From Dehalococcoidia bacterium (GTDB lineage: Bacteria; Chloroflexota; Dehalococcoidia; UBA2979), in contig JANQNP010000069.1 of NCBI GenBank assembly GCA_028279505.1, positions 1-46,248 on the forward strand: a DNA stretch of 46,248 nucleotides, read 5' to 3'. The position numbers were made by a program, and so were the translations under genes. A model generated the notes under the pieces. That model had not been told where the DNA came from and made no database searches. It was given only the letters and a program-made list of their open reading frames with translations. Positions 32,603-40,705 of the stretch are shown piece by piece (within the stretch, counting starts at the first letter, position 1; every line of letters starts with the position of its first letter).

Positions 32603-33910
32603 ATGCGGACGCTCCTCGACGATAGCTGGCTGCTCGGTTCCTCGGTCCTGGTCGGGATCGGGCTGATCGCCAGCTCCCCGGTGGTGATCATCCTCGGGAT
32701 GCTCGTGTTCGGCAGCAGCACCGCCGGCCGGCTCTGGGCGCGAGTCTCGCTCGACGACGTCACCTACGAGCGCGAGATCTCCGAGCACCGGTTGTTCGTC
32801 GGCGAGAAGGTCGTGCTCACGCTGAAGCTGGCCAACCGGAAGTCGTTCCCCGTCCCCTGGATCGAGGTCCGCGAGCAGCTCCCCCGCGACCTGGCCGTCA
32901 CCCGAGGGCGCACGACCGTCGGCGGCACGCCGGGCGTCAGCATCCTCCAGCGCAACACTGCCCTCGGCCGGCAGGACCGCCTCGAGTGGCCGGTCGAACT
33001 GCAGGCGACGCGCCGCGGCTACTACCGGATCGGCCCGACGCGGCTGAGGTCCGGCGACATCTTCGGGTTCTTCGAGCGCGAGATGGTGCCCGACACCCCA
33101 TCGACCCCGATCGTCGTCTACCCGCAGACCTACGCGCTCCCGGAGCTCGGCCTCGACAGCGCCCGCCCGTTCGGCGAGCTTCGCGGTGGCAACCGGATCT
33201 ACGAGGACCCCTCCCGGGTCGTCGGCGTCCGCGACTACCAGCCCGGCGACCCGATGAAGCGGATCGACTGGAACGCCACCGCCCGCGTGCAGCGCCTCCA
33301 ATCGAGGTTGTACGAGCCCTCCCGGGCGCAGGCGATCGTCGTCGCGCTGAACGTCGGGACCTTCGCGCGGACGTGGCAGGGCAGCGACCCGGTCGTCCTC
33401 GAGCGTGGCGTCTCCGTCGCCGCCTCGGTCGCCCGCTGGGCGTACGAGGCGGATCTGGCCGTCGGCGTGATTGCGAACGGGGCGTTCCCGGGCCAAGGGC
33501 GGCCGATCCGCCTCGGCGTGGGGCGGCACCCGGACCGGCTCAACCGCGTGCTCGAAGCGCTGGCGGCGATCAGCGCCTTCACAATCTCGAGCCTCGCGCG
33601 AGAGCTCGAGGGCGCCTCGACCGGCGCGCTCCCCGCCGGGTCGACGGTCGTCGTCGTCGCCGCCGTGATGCCGGAGGAGCTCGTGGCGACGCTCCACCGG
33701 CTCCGACGCGACGGCCACTTCATCCACGTCGTGAAAACCTCGACCCAGCCGTGGGATGCGGAGCTCGGCTCGATCCCGGTGTCCGAGGTCGCCTCGCACA
33801 TGGAGGCGCTGGAAGCGGACTTCGCCCGCGAACTCGGTGAACTCGGCGTGCCCGTCCTCACCGGCGACGCCCCCGCTCCCGAGGCTGAGCCAGCGGTGGC
33901 GGCGACGTGA
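32603..33910 (+). CDS. DUF58 domain protein (MoxR partner, VWA-like)
   Basis: The 435-residue protein has one or two N-terminal membrane helices (about 8-40), a beta-rich segment, and the DUF58 core with 'SRVVGVRDYQPGDPMKRIDWNATAR' (the family signature 'RxYxPGDxxRxIxWxxTAR'), followed by a VWA-like alpha/beta part 'RAQAIVVALNVGTF'. These proteins partner MoxR ATPases at the membrane. It starts 12 bp after moxR and overlaps the next gene as GTGA. The C-terminal 25 residues are Ala/Pro-rich and low complexity. Confidence 0.9.
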   Translation: MRTLLDDSWLLGSSVLVGIGLIASSPVVIILGMLVFGSSTAGRLWARVSLDDVTYEREISEHRLFVGEKVVLTLKLANRKSFPVPWIEVREQLPRDLAVTRGRTTVGGTPGVSILQRNTALGRQDRLEWPVELQATRRGYYRIGPTRLRSGDIFGFFEREMVPDTPSTPIVVYPQTYALPELGLDSARPFGELRGGNRIYEDPSRVVGVRDYQPGDPMKRIDWNATARVQRLQSRLYEPSRAQAIVVALNVGTFARTWQGSDPVVLERGVSVAASVARWAYEADLAVGVIANGAFPGQGRPIRLGVGRHPDRLNRVLEALAAISAFTISSLARELEGASTGALPAGSTVVVVAAVMPEELVATLHRLRRDGHFIHVVKTSTQPWDAELGSIPVSEVASHMEALEADFARELGELGVPVLTGDAPAPEAEPAVAAT

Positions 33911-35619
33911 CCCGCTGGCAGCGCAACCTGCTCGACGTCCTCTACGTCGGGATGGAATCGCTCCCGTGGTTCGTGGCGATCACCGTCCTCGCCACGATCG
34001 GCGAACGCGGCTACCTCCGTCAGCTCGCACGCGAGCTGAGCTTCCGCGTGAACACCGACTTCTCAGACGACCCGGACCGCGCACGGGCGGTCGTCGCGAC
34101 CTTGACCGAGCAATCGGAGGTCGCCACCTCCGGTCCCGCGCTCTGGGCGATCCTCCTCGCCGCGTTCGGCGGGTTCTGGTTGATGCGGACGCTGCTCCAG
34201 TTGCGACTCGGTGGGCCGGCGGGAGCAGGAGCGCTCGTCCTCGCCTCGGTGTTCGGCTTGAACATCCTGCTCCACGTCACCTTCGCCGAGGACCTGCTCA
34301 TCTGGCAGAACGACGGGCTTGCCGACTTCATCGATAACCCGGACGCGTTCATCGCCAGCGGGGCGGACTTCCAGGCCGTCGTCGATCGCGGGGGCGTCGT
34401 GATCGGGAGCGCGACCGCGATCGGCATTACGACGGCGGGCGCGATCGGGATCTGGATCCGTTTCCTCGCGGCCGGACGCCGCCCGGTCAGGTTCGATCAT
34501 GTCCTGCGCTCGTTCGGGATCGGCTTCGCGGTGATCCTCGTCGCGCTCGTCATGGCGCGACTGAACGAGGTCGGCCAGCTCGCGATCTACGCCGTCCCCT
34601 ACTTCATCCTCGGGCTGCTCGCGCTCGCCGTCGCCAACGGCGAACGCGCGGCCCTGCCCGCCGAGGGCAGCGAGCGGGTCGCCTCATGGGGTGTCTCCGT
34701 CACGGCGACGATCTCGATCCTCGCCGCGGTCGCCGCCGTCTTCGGCCTCGCCGCGGCGCTCGACGTCGGCAGCCTGATCGCCTACGTCGGCGGCGGGATC
34801 GGCACGCTCGTCGAGTGGCTGCTGATCATCATCCTCACGCCGATCTTCTGGGTGCTCGTCCCGTTGCTCGAGTTCCTGATCCCGGACGGCATCGCCGAGC
34901 GCCTCCGTGAGATCCAGGTCCCCGAGAACTTCGTGGAACCGGAGGTCCTCGAAGAGGGGCAGAGCGAGGACGACTTCATCTTCCCACGCTGGCCGTTCGA
35001 TGTGCTCAAGGTCATCATCTTCGTGGCGCTGATCTGGGTGGCCTATCGCGTCGGGCGGTCGTTGCTCGATCGCCGCGACGGCGGCCCGCCTGACGAGTTC
35101 GACGAGTTCCGCACCGACACCGGCGGCGGGCCGGGCCTCGGCGGGTTGTTGCGTGGGTTGATCCGCCGCCGCCCCAGCGGCGAGCAGAACGCGTGGCTGC
35201 GCCTCCATCCGATCTACGGCGTCTACGGACGCTCCGTCGTGGACGCCGAGGATCGAGGGTTCGAGCGCCTCCGATCGGAGACGCCGCTCGAGTACTCTGC
35301 CGCCGCCGGTACGGTCCTCGATGCCCCGGTCTTCGGCGAGATCGCCGCCGCCTTCGACGCCACCCGCTACGGCGGGCACGAGGCCGACCCCGAGCAGATC
35401 CGCCGCTGGTCCGCCGAGCTCGACCAGTGGGAGCGCACGCACCCCGAGACCGAGGAGCTGCGCGATCAGCTCGAGCAGATTCGCCCGCCCAGCAAGCCGC
35501 GCGAGCTCGACCCCGCCGAGGAGTTCGCACAGCGCGTGAAGCGTGGCCGCGAGACCTTCAAGAAGATGCGCAGCGGCGAGGGCCTCTCGAACGACGGCGC
35601 CGGTCGCAGTCCGCTCTAG
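33907..35619 (+). CDS. Polytopic membrane protein with C-terminal DUF4129-like domain
   Basis: The 570-residue protein has about eight to ten membrane helices from residue 15 to about 385, including a long hydrophobic run around 290-325, then a cytoplasmic C-terminal region. 'AWLRLHPIYGVYGRSVVDAEDRGFERLRSETPLEYSAAAG' then 'ATRYGG' matches DUF4129, often fused to or encoded beside transglutaminase-like proteins. No transglutaminase catalytic motif is visible. GTG 33907 overlaps the DUF58 stop by 4 bp, giving a coupled three-gene operon. It likely anchors the MoxR-DUF58 system. Convergent with comB, overlapping by 4 bp. Confidence 0.8.
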   Translation: MTRWQRNLLDVLYVGMESLPWFVAITVLATIGERGYLRQLARELSFRVNTDFSDDPDRARAVVATLTEQSEVATSGPALWAILLAAFGGFWLMRTLLQLRLGGPAGAGALVLASVFGLNILLHVTFAEDLLIWQNDGLADFIDNPDAFIASGADFQAVVDRGGVVIGSATAIGITTAGAIGIWIRFLAAGRRPVRFDHVLRSFGIGFAVILVALVMARLNEVGQLAIYAVPYFILGLLALAVANGERAALPAEGSERVASWGVSVTATISILAAVAAVFGLAAALDVGSLIAYVGGGIGTLVEWLLIIILTPIFWVLVPLLEFLIPDGIAERLREIQVPENFVEPEVLEEGQSEDDFIFPRWPFDVLKVIIFVALIWVAYRVGRSLLDRRDGGPPDEFDEFRTDTGGGPGLGGLLRGLIRRRPSGEQNAWLRLHPIYGVYGRSVVDAEDRGFERLRSETPLEYSAAAGTVLDAPVFGEIAAAFDATRYGGHEADPEQIRRWSAELDQWERTHPETEELRDQLEQIRPPSKPRELDPAEEFAQRVKRGRETFKKMRSGEGLSNDGAGRSPL

Positions 35620-36362
35620 GCGTCGCGCTCCGAGGTCCGGGCGACCGGGCGCAGCACCGGCCGTCCGTCCTGCTCACCGAGAGCGGCGATCGCGTCGTAC
35701 CGGTCCGCCGTTGCGCAGAGCACGATGTCCTCGTCGAATCCGCGCTCGACCGTGATCGCGCCGTGCTCCGTCCGGCGGAACGCGGCCGCGAGATCCTCCC
35801 GCGCGGCGGCGTAGCGATCGAGGGCGTCCTGCGCCTCGGGACCCGGCGTCGCGCCGGCGGTGGTCAGCCGCTCCGCGAGCAGGCCCGCCGCGAGCACGTC
35901 GTCTTCGCCGAACCCGCCACCGAGGCCGGCGCAGACGATCAGCACGTCCCGATCCGCCTCGATCGCGGCGCGCGTCACCGCCCCCGCGTTCAGCACCGCG
36001 GCCGGCATCACCAGCGGCGCACCGACGCAGGCCAGCAAGGCTGGCGTACCGTTCGAGGTCGCCTGCACGGCCACCGTCGTCGCGATCTCGGCGGTTTCGA
36101 GGGCGGTCGGCGAGTTCCCCGCGTCGAACCCCTCGGGCGGCAGACCGCCCCGCTCCCCGAGCAGGAAGGCGTCGGCTCCCGCGGCGACCAGTTCGTCGCG
36201 CAGCGCGAGGCCGTCCTCGATCGTGTTGGTCGGGTAGATCTCCTGCATCCCCCGGTCGAGCAGCACCGCGAGCACCGAGGTGGCCCGCAACACGTCGACG
36301 ACGAGGCAGGTCGAGTCGAGCGGCGGCTCCGACGGCGGAACGATCGCGACGTCGACGCGCAC
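35616..36362 (-). CDS. comB: 2-phosphosulfolactate phosphatase (ComB)
   Basis: The 248-residue protein shows the ComB family motifs: 'CLVVDVLRATSVLAVLLDRG', 'FLLGERGGLPPEGFDAGNSP', 'VQATSNGTPALLACVGA' and 'VCAGLGGGFGEDDVLAAG'. ComB was first described in coenzyme M synthesis, hydrolysing phosphosulfolactate in a Mg2+-dependent way, but it is widespread in bacteria that make no coenzyme M, where its role is unclear. No other coenzyme M genes are present here. GTG 36362 begins directly after the P450 stop, so the two are co-transcribed, which is an unusual pairing. Confidence 0.88.
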   Translation of the reverse strand: MRVDVAIVPPSEPPLDSTCLVVDVLRATSVLAVLLDRGMQEIYPTNTIEDGLALRDELVAAGADAFLLGERGGLPPEGFDAGNSPTALETAEIATTVAVQATSNGTPALLACVGAPLVMPAAVLNAGAVTRAAIEADRDVLIVCAGLGGGFGEDDVLAAGLLAERLTTAGATPGPEAQDALDRYAAAREDLAAAFRRTEHGAITVERGFDEDIVLCATADRYDAIAALGEQDGRPVLRPVARTSERDA

Positions 36363-37598
36363 TCAGCGCACCGCCAGCTCGAGGCGGGCTGGCCCTCGGA
36401 GGAGCAGCTCCTTCGCGCGCACGAGGCCGTCGCGCGGCAACGAGATCTCGGGTGTCCGTTCGAGCATCGCCTGCAGCATCTCCTCGCCCTGGATCAGCGC
36501 CAGCGGCTGGCCGAGACAGAAGTGCGGACCGATCCCGAACGACAGCACGTCGCCCGTATCGACCTCCCGGTGGATGTCGAAGCGCTCCGGATCGGCGAAC
36601 ACCTCTGGATCGTGATGCGCGGCGATCACGTTGGTGAAGACGGTCTCGCCGGGCTTCACCGTCCGCGCGCCGATCGTCGTCTCCTCGCAGACGAACCGCA
36701 GCAGGATGTGGGTGGCGCTGTCCCAGCGCAGCGACTCGACGAGGGCGGATCGAGCGAGCGCGGGGTCGTCGCGCAGCTGTTGCCACTGGTCCGGGTGCGT
36801 CAGCAGCGCGAGCACCACGTTCGCCAACATCATCGCCGTCGGTCCGCCGCCCGCCTGGTAGAGGAACGTCACGAACGCGACCGCCTCGTCGGCGGAGAGG
36901 CGGTCGGGATCCGCTTCGGCCGAGACGATCTCCGAGAGGATCGTGCCGCCCTCGTGGGTGTCGGCATAGCCGTCGAGGAAGGCGCGCAGCTGCTTCGAGG
37001 CGCGCTCTGCTTCGCGGTACGCGGACGGTGGCAGATCGCCGCCGCCGATCACCCGCATCAGCGCCCGCGTCCACTCGCGGACGGGGCCCTGCTCCTCGGA
37101 GGTCAGGCCGAGCAGGCCGCCGACGACGTGCACCGGCAACGGCTGCGCGATCGTCGACATGAACTCGAAGCGGTCTTGCTCGGTCGCGGTGTCCAGCAGG
37201 CCCTCGACGATCTCGCGGATTCGGGGGCGGGCGGCCTCCACCGTGCGCGGCGTGAAGAGCTTGGACACGATCGCGCGCAGGCGTGTGTGGACCGGCGGGT
37301 CGGAGCTGCCGAGCAGCGGTGCGTGTCCCACTGGCGATCGCCGGCGGCTCTCGGCGACGTGCGCGCCGAGCCCGCTCGCCGCGGTCGTCGGGTCGTTGCT
37401 GAAGTGCACGTTGTCGCGAAGCACCGCCCGCGCGTCGGCGTGGCGCGACACCACCCAGCCCTCGAGCAGCCGGGACCGGTGCACCGGATCCTCGCGCCGC
37501 AGCCGGCTGAGGGCTGGACGCGGATTCTCCAGGTAGGACGGGCGGAACGGGTCGAAATTCGCCACGTCGAGACCATCACATTCATGACTGACGTGCAC
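36363..37598 (-). CDS. Cytochrome P450
   Basis: The 411-residue soluble bacterial P450 has 'VGHAPLLGSSDPPVHTRLR' (C-helix region with HTRLR), the ExxR motif in 'VESLRWDS', the PERF-like 'DPEVFADPERFDI' and the heme loop 'FGIGPHFCLGQPLA' with the axial Cys361. The I-helix, usually (A/G)Gx(D/E)T, is 'QAGGGPTAM': aligning GGxDT to GGGPT keeps the Thr but puts Pro at the acid. That could affect oxygen activation. Start GTG 37598 has no Shine-Dalgarno; a second in-frame GTG lies 12 codons later. Substrate is unknown. A TACGAT box upstream is a promoter candidate, and the gene is divergent from murI. Confidence 0.9.
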   Translation of the reverse strand: MHVSHECDGLDVANFDPFRPSYLENPRPALSRLRREDPVHRSRLLEGWVVSRHADARAVLRDNVHFSNDPTTAASGLGAHVAESRRRSPVGHAPLLGSSDPPVHTRLRAIVSKLFTPRTVEAARPRIREIVEGLLDTATEQDRFEFMSTIAQPLPVHVVGGLLGLTSEEQGPVREWTRALMRVIGGGDLPPSAYREAERASKQLRAFLDGYADTHEGGTILSEIVSAEADPDRLSADEAVAFVTFLYQAGGGPTAMMLANVVLALLTHPDQWQQLRDDPALARSALVESLRWDSATHILLRFVCEETTIGARTVKPGETVFTNVIAAHHDPEVFADPERFDIHREVDTGDVLSFGIGPHFCLGQPLALIQGEEMLQAMLERTPEISLPRDGLVRAKELLLRGPARLELAVR

Positions 37599-37619
37599 GT
37601 AAGGGTGAGGCTTCGGCTC

Positions 37620-37625
37620 ATCGTA
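37620..37625 (-). promoter_or_regulatory. Candidate -10 box (TACGAT) of the P450-comB operon
   Basis: On the minus strand TACGAT lies 21 nt before GTG 37598 and matches TATAAT at four of six positions, including the key first two and last bases. The -35 region (TGTTCC, about 17 bp upstream) is weak. Confidence 0.4.
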
Positions 37626-37700
37626 GCTCTCTGCTTCATGGCGGAACAGTGACCTTCGGACATGCCGTCAGCCTCGCGTTGATGCGGCGTCCGAGCCCTC

Positions 37701-37709
37701 TGCTACGGT
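37701..37709 (+). promoter_or_regulatory. Candidate extended -10 (TGCTACGGT) of murI-pyrF
   Basis: TGCTACGGT has a TTGATG (37679-37684) 19 bp before its TACGGT hexamer. It leaves a leader with a GGGAGAGAGGG ribosome-binding site at 37724-37734. Confidence 0.5.
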
Positions 37710-37740
37710 GGAATCGACTCGGCGGGAGAGAGGGACGGTC

Positions 37741-38559
37741 GTGCTCGCCCGCGTCGGCATCTTCGACTCCGGTCTCGGCGGCCTGACCGTCGCCCGCGCG
37801 CTCCGAGGGCGTGCTCCCGCGCTTCCGCTCCTCTACCTCGGCGACACCGCCCGCTTCCCGTACGGGGAGCAGCCCGGCGCGGCCCTCGAGGAACGCGCCC
37901 TGGTGATCGGTCGCTCGCTCGTCGATCGCGGCTGCACCACGTTGGTCGTCGCCTGCAACACCGCCTCCTCCGTTGCCCTCGAGCGGTTGCGCGCCGAGCT
38001 GCCCGTGCCGGTCGTTGGCATGGAGCCGCCGCTGAAGCCGGCGGCCGCCCAGTCGACCGCGGGCCGGGTCGTCGTGCTCGCCACCGCCGGCACCGCCGCC
38101 GGTGAGCGCCTCGCTCGCCTCGAGGCCAGTCACGCCTCGGGGGTCACGGTGCACACCGTCCCGATGCCCGGGCTCGCCGACCTGATCGAGGCGGGGCGCG
38201 CCCGCGACCCGCGCGTCCTCGAGATGCTCGACGCGGCGACGCGCGAACCGGTCGCCCTCGGCGCCGACGCGATCGCCCTCGGGTGTACGCACTACGGCTT
38301 CGTCGCCGGCTCGTTGCGCAAGCTACTGCCGGACCACGTCGCGATCATCGACGCGGCGGACGCCGTCGCCCGGCGGGTGCTCGCCGTCCTCGATGAGTCC
38401 GGGCTGGCGGTGCCGGCGGGCGCGCTCCGCCCCGTCGACTACGATGTGACCGGAGACGATCGAGCGTTCGCGGCGGCGATTGACTGCCTGCGCGACGCTG
38501 GGGAGCGGCTGCCGAGCCTCGCCGAGTTCCGTCGGCGGCCGGTGGCGGTGGGGAGCTGA
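37741..38559 (+). CDS. murI: Glutamate racemase
   Basis: MurI makes D-glutamate for peptidoglycan. The 272-residue protein has 'GIFDSGLGGLTVARAL', 'YLGDTARFPYG', the first catalytic cysteine in 'VVACNTASS', and the second in 'ALGCTHYG', all invariant. GTG 37741 was preferred over the GTG at 37708 because a GGGAGAGAGGG sits 6 nt upstream and the family starts 'xxIGIFDSG'. It is cytoplasmic. pyrF follows after 2 bp, and a promoter candidate lies at 37701-37709. Confidence 0.93.
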   Translation: MLARVGIFDSGLGGLTVARALRGRAPALPLLYLGDTARFPYGEQPGAALEERALVIGRSLVDRGCTTLVVACNTASSVALERLRAELPVPVVGMEPPLKPAAAQSTAGRVVVLATAGTAAGERLARLEASHASGVTVHTVPMPGLADLIEAGRARDPRVLEMLDAATREPVALGADAIALGCTHYGFVAGSLRKLLPDHVAIIDAADAVARRVLAVLDESGLAVPAGALRPVDYDVTGDDRAFAAAIDCLRDAGERLPSLAEFRRRPVAVGS

Positions 38560-38561
38560 GC

Positions 38562-39410
38562 ATGACGACGACGGAGGCGCGACCGAGCACGCGGGTGGCC
38601 GGTCGCTTTCGTGAGCGCCTGGACGCGGCGGTGGAGTCGAACAACTCGCTGCTCTGCGTGGGCCTCGACCCCGATCCCGACCGCATCCCGATCGGCGTCA
38701 GCGTCACGGAGTTCCTCACCGGCGTGATCGACGCCACCTCCGAGTACGTCTGTGCCTACAAGCCGAACGCCGCCTTCTTCGAGCAGTACGGCGACGAGGG
38801 CTGGCGGATCCTCCGCGACGTCGTCGCCGCCGTCCCCGACGACATCCCAGTGCTCCTCGACGCCAAGCGCGGCGACGTGGGGCACACCGCCGAGGCCTAC
38901 GCGCGCGCGCTCTACGACTGGGTCGGCGTCGATGCCGTCACCCTCAACCCCTACCTCGGGATCGACGCCCTGGAACCGTTCCTCGCTTACGAGGATCGCC
39001 ACGTCTTCGTGCTGTGCCGCACCTCGAACCCGAGCGCCGGTGACCTGCAGGACGTGATGGCCGGCGACGTCCGCCTCTACGAGCGTGTCGCGGAGCTGTC
39101 GCGCGACTGGAACTCTCGAGGCAACGTCGGCCTCGTCGTCGGCGCCACTTACCCGGAGGAGGCGGCGCGCGTGCGCGCGATCTGCCCGGACCAGCTGATC
39201 CTCCTCCCCGGCGTCGGCGCCCAGCAGGGCGACATCGACGCCGCCGTCGGCGCCGCGGTGGACGCCACCGGTCGAGGGGTGCTCGTCAACGCCTCGCGCG
39301 GCGTGCTCTACGCGCAGCCGTTCGAGAACGGCTGCGCCGTTGGCGGCTGGGCCGAGGCCTCTCGCGACGCGGCGCGCGACCTGCGCGACGCGATCAACGC
39401 CGCCCGCTGA
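38562..39410 (+). CDS. pyrF: Orotidine 5'-phosphate decarboxylase (type 2)
   Basis: PyrF catalyses the last step of UMP synthesis. The 282-residue protein has the family-2 pattern 'LCVGLDPDP', '[14 protein letters not shown]', the catalytic '[13 protein letters not shown]', '[13 protein letters not shown]' and the C-terminal '[12 protein letters not shown]' and '[11 protein letters not shown]'. Length and motifs match the actinobacterial/Chloroflexota-type PyrF with a long N-terminus. It begins 2 bp after murI, with GGGGAG upstream. Confidence 0.95.
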   Translation: MTTTEARPSTRVAGRFRERLDAAVESNNSLLCVGLDPDPDRIPIGVSVTEFLTGVIDATSEYVCAYKPNAAFFEQYGDEGWRILRDVVAAVPDDIPVLLDAKRGDVGHTAEAYARALYDWVGVDAVTLNPYLGIDALEPFLAYEDRHVFVLCRTSNPSAGDLQDVMAGDVRLYERVAELSRDWNSRGNVGLVVGATYPEEAARVRAICPDQLILLPGVGAQQGDIDAAVGAAVDATGRGVLVNASRGVLYAQPFENGCAVGGWAEASRDAARDLRDAINAAR

Positions 39411-39436
39411 TCCGGCGCGCCCGGCACTGACCAGCG

Positions 39437-39697
39437 ATGGCCCTCGACGTTCGGATGGGCGACGTGATCGAGATGCGCAAGCCGCACCCATGCGGGGAGC
39501 GCGCGTGGACGGTTGTGCGCGTCGGCGCCGACATCGGCCTCCGTTGCAACGGCTGTGAGCGCCGGATCCTGATGGACCGTCCTACGCTCCATCGCCGCGC
39601 GAAGACGCTCCTCGAGCGGGGTGAGGCCGTCGACCCCGCGATCGAGGGAGCGCTCTTCGGGTCCGGGTCGGGTGCCGAGGAGGCAACCGGTGCCTGA
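39437..39697 (+). CDS. DUF951 family protein
   Basis: The 86-residue protein matches DUF951: '[44 protein letters not shown]', with cysteines C20, C38 and C41 in the usual places, probably a small nucleic-acid-binding OB- or SH3-like fold. In Firmicutes related genes sit near chromosome-partition genes; here it lies 26 bp after pyrF and is likely in that operon. The C-terminal about 25 residues extend beyond the family core and are low complexity. Start ATG 39437. Confidence 0.85.
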   Translation: MALDVRMGDVIEMRKPHPCGERAWTVVRVGADIGLRCNGCERRILMDRPTLHRRAKTLLERGEAVDPAIEGALFGSGSGAEEATGA

Positions 39698-39707
39698 CCA
39701 GCAATCG

Positions 39708-39737
39708 TTGACCGCCCGAACAGGCGACTCCTACACT
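39708..39737 (+). promoter_or_regulatory. Promoter of the bifunctional-nuclease gene
   Basis: TTGACC (39708-39713, five of six consensus bases) and TACACT (39732-39737) are 18 bp apart. The transcript would begin near 39744, with GAGGAG (39767-39772) 6 nt before the TTG start. This is among the best promoters in the window. Confidence 0.65.
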
Positions 39738-39778
39738 CGATCCATTGGGTCGCATCACCCCCGGCCGAGGAGCGACGC

Positions 39779-40315
39779 TTGATCGAGCTCGTGATCGACA
39801 GCATCCGCGTCGGCCTCCGGCACTACCGGCGAGTCGTCGTCCTCAAAGAGAAGGATGCGGATCGCTACCTCCCGATCTGGATCGGTGCCGACGTCGCGGA
39901 CGCCATCGCGTTCCGACTCCAGGACGTCTCCGTCCCGCGCCCCCAGACCCACGACCTGATGAGCAACCTGATCGCGGAGCTTGGCGGCTCCGTGACCTCC
40001 GTCGTGGTCAACGACCTGAAGGACGACACCTTCTTCGCCCAGATCCACGTCGAGCACGACGGCAAGACCCTCGAGATCGACTCGCGCCCCTCCGACGCGA
40101 TCGCCCTCGCGGTCCGCGCCGAGGTGCCGATCTACGTCGTCGACGAGGTCCTGAAGAGCGCGGGCGTCGTCCTCGACGACGAGGGGCAGCCGATCGAAGG
40201 CGCGGGCGCCGAGGTCTCGACCCCGGCCACCGCCGAGGAGCTGGAGAAGCTCTCGGCCTTCCGCGACTTCGTCTCCGGACTCGATCTCGACGACCTCGGC
40301 ACCCGCGCCGACTAG
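39779..40315 (+). CDS. Bifunctional nuclease family protein (DUF151/BFN)
   Basis: The 178-residue protein has a BFN domain (about 1-130): '[11 protein letters not shown]', '[22 protein letters not shown]', '[36 protein letters not shown]' and '[21 protein letters not shown]' are the signature. The C-terminal segment '[21 protein letters not shown]' resembles the UvrB/UvrC-like helical tail present in many bacterial members. A plant BFN has DNase and RNase activity; the bacterial role is unknown. Start TTG 39779 fits the family N-terminus and a well-placed GAGGAG. Confidence 0.9.
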   Translation: MIELVIDSIRVGLRHYRRVVVLKEKDADRYLPIWIGADVADAIAFRLQDVSVPRPQTHDLMSNLIAELGGSVTSVVVNDLKDDTFFAQIHVEHDGKTLEIDSRPSDAIALAVRAEVPIYVVDEVLKSAGVVLDDEGQPIEGAGAEVSTPATAEELEKLSAFRDFVSGLDLDDLGTRAD

Positions 40316-40409
40316 GCGCTCAACGCGTCAGGACTCGCCCGCTGGTCCGGCGGTTCGCAGCGTCTCGATTCGCGATAATTGGTCCGCTCGTGCATGAAGT
40401 CACAATCGG

Positions 40410-40438
40410 TTGATCGACTCGATCACCCGTGCTACCGT
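40410..40438 (+). promoter_or_regulatory. Main promoter candidate of the atp operon
   Basis: TTGATC (40410-40415) is followed after 17 bp by TACCGT (40433-40438) preceded by TG, giving an extended -10 TGCTACCGT. The transcript would start near 40445, about 30 nt before the atpI ATG. A weaker GATAAT (40374-40379) lies upstream. Confidence 0.65.
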
Positions 40439-40474
40439 CCCGCTGGCCTCGCTCCAAGGGTTGGAGGCAGGGCC

Positions 40475-40687
40475 ATGTGGAATTCGCCAGCGTTTGCCCT
40501 GGTGGGGATCGGAACATCGCTCGCAGTCTGGATCGTGGTGCCGACGATTTTCGGCTCCTGGCTCGATTCACGCTTCGACACCGACCCGCTGTTGACGCTG
40601 GCGTTTCTGGTGCTCGGGCTGATGGTGGGGTTCTTTGACGCGTACCGCCGACTCCGCGATGTCATCCGCCAGTCTGACGGCTCGTAG
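40475..40687 (+). CDS. AtpI/AtpZ-like ATP synthase accessory membrane protein
   Basis: The 70-residue protein has two membrane helices (about 6-28 and 38-56): 'GIGTSLAVWIVVPTIFGSWLDSRFDTDPLLTLAFLVLGLMVGFF', matching the small AtpZ/AtpI-type protein ('GxxLGxxLD' style loop) commonly encoded first in atp operons. It may help c-ring assembly or Mg2+/Ca2+ handling. ATG 40475 follows GGAGG; the frame upstream is open but unsupported. Function is inferred from position and topology. Confidence 0.75.
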   Translation: MWNSPAFALVGIGTSLAVWIVVPTIFGSWLDSRFDTDPLLTLAFLVLGLMVGFFDAYRRLRDVIRQSDGS

Positions 40688-40705
40688 CCGAGGACGGCGT
40701 TCCTC

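Noticed and set aside
30965..33799. 944-codon minus-strand frame
   Set aside because: Only its last 149 codons (from ATG 31414) look like a protein; the rest is antisense to moxR and DUF58 genes.
35193..37652. 819-codon plus-strand frame
   Set aside because: Antisense to comB and the P450 gene, which show clear family motifs; the frame has none.
40374..40379. GATAAT as the main atp promoter
   Set aside because: A reasonable -10 but with no -35 at 16-18 bp; the TTGATC/TGCTACCGT pair closer to atpI is better.
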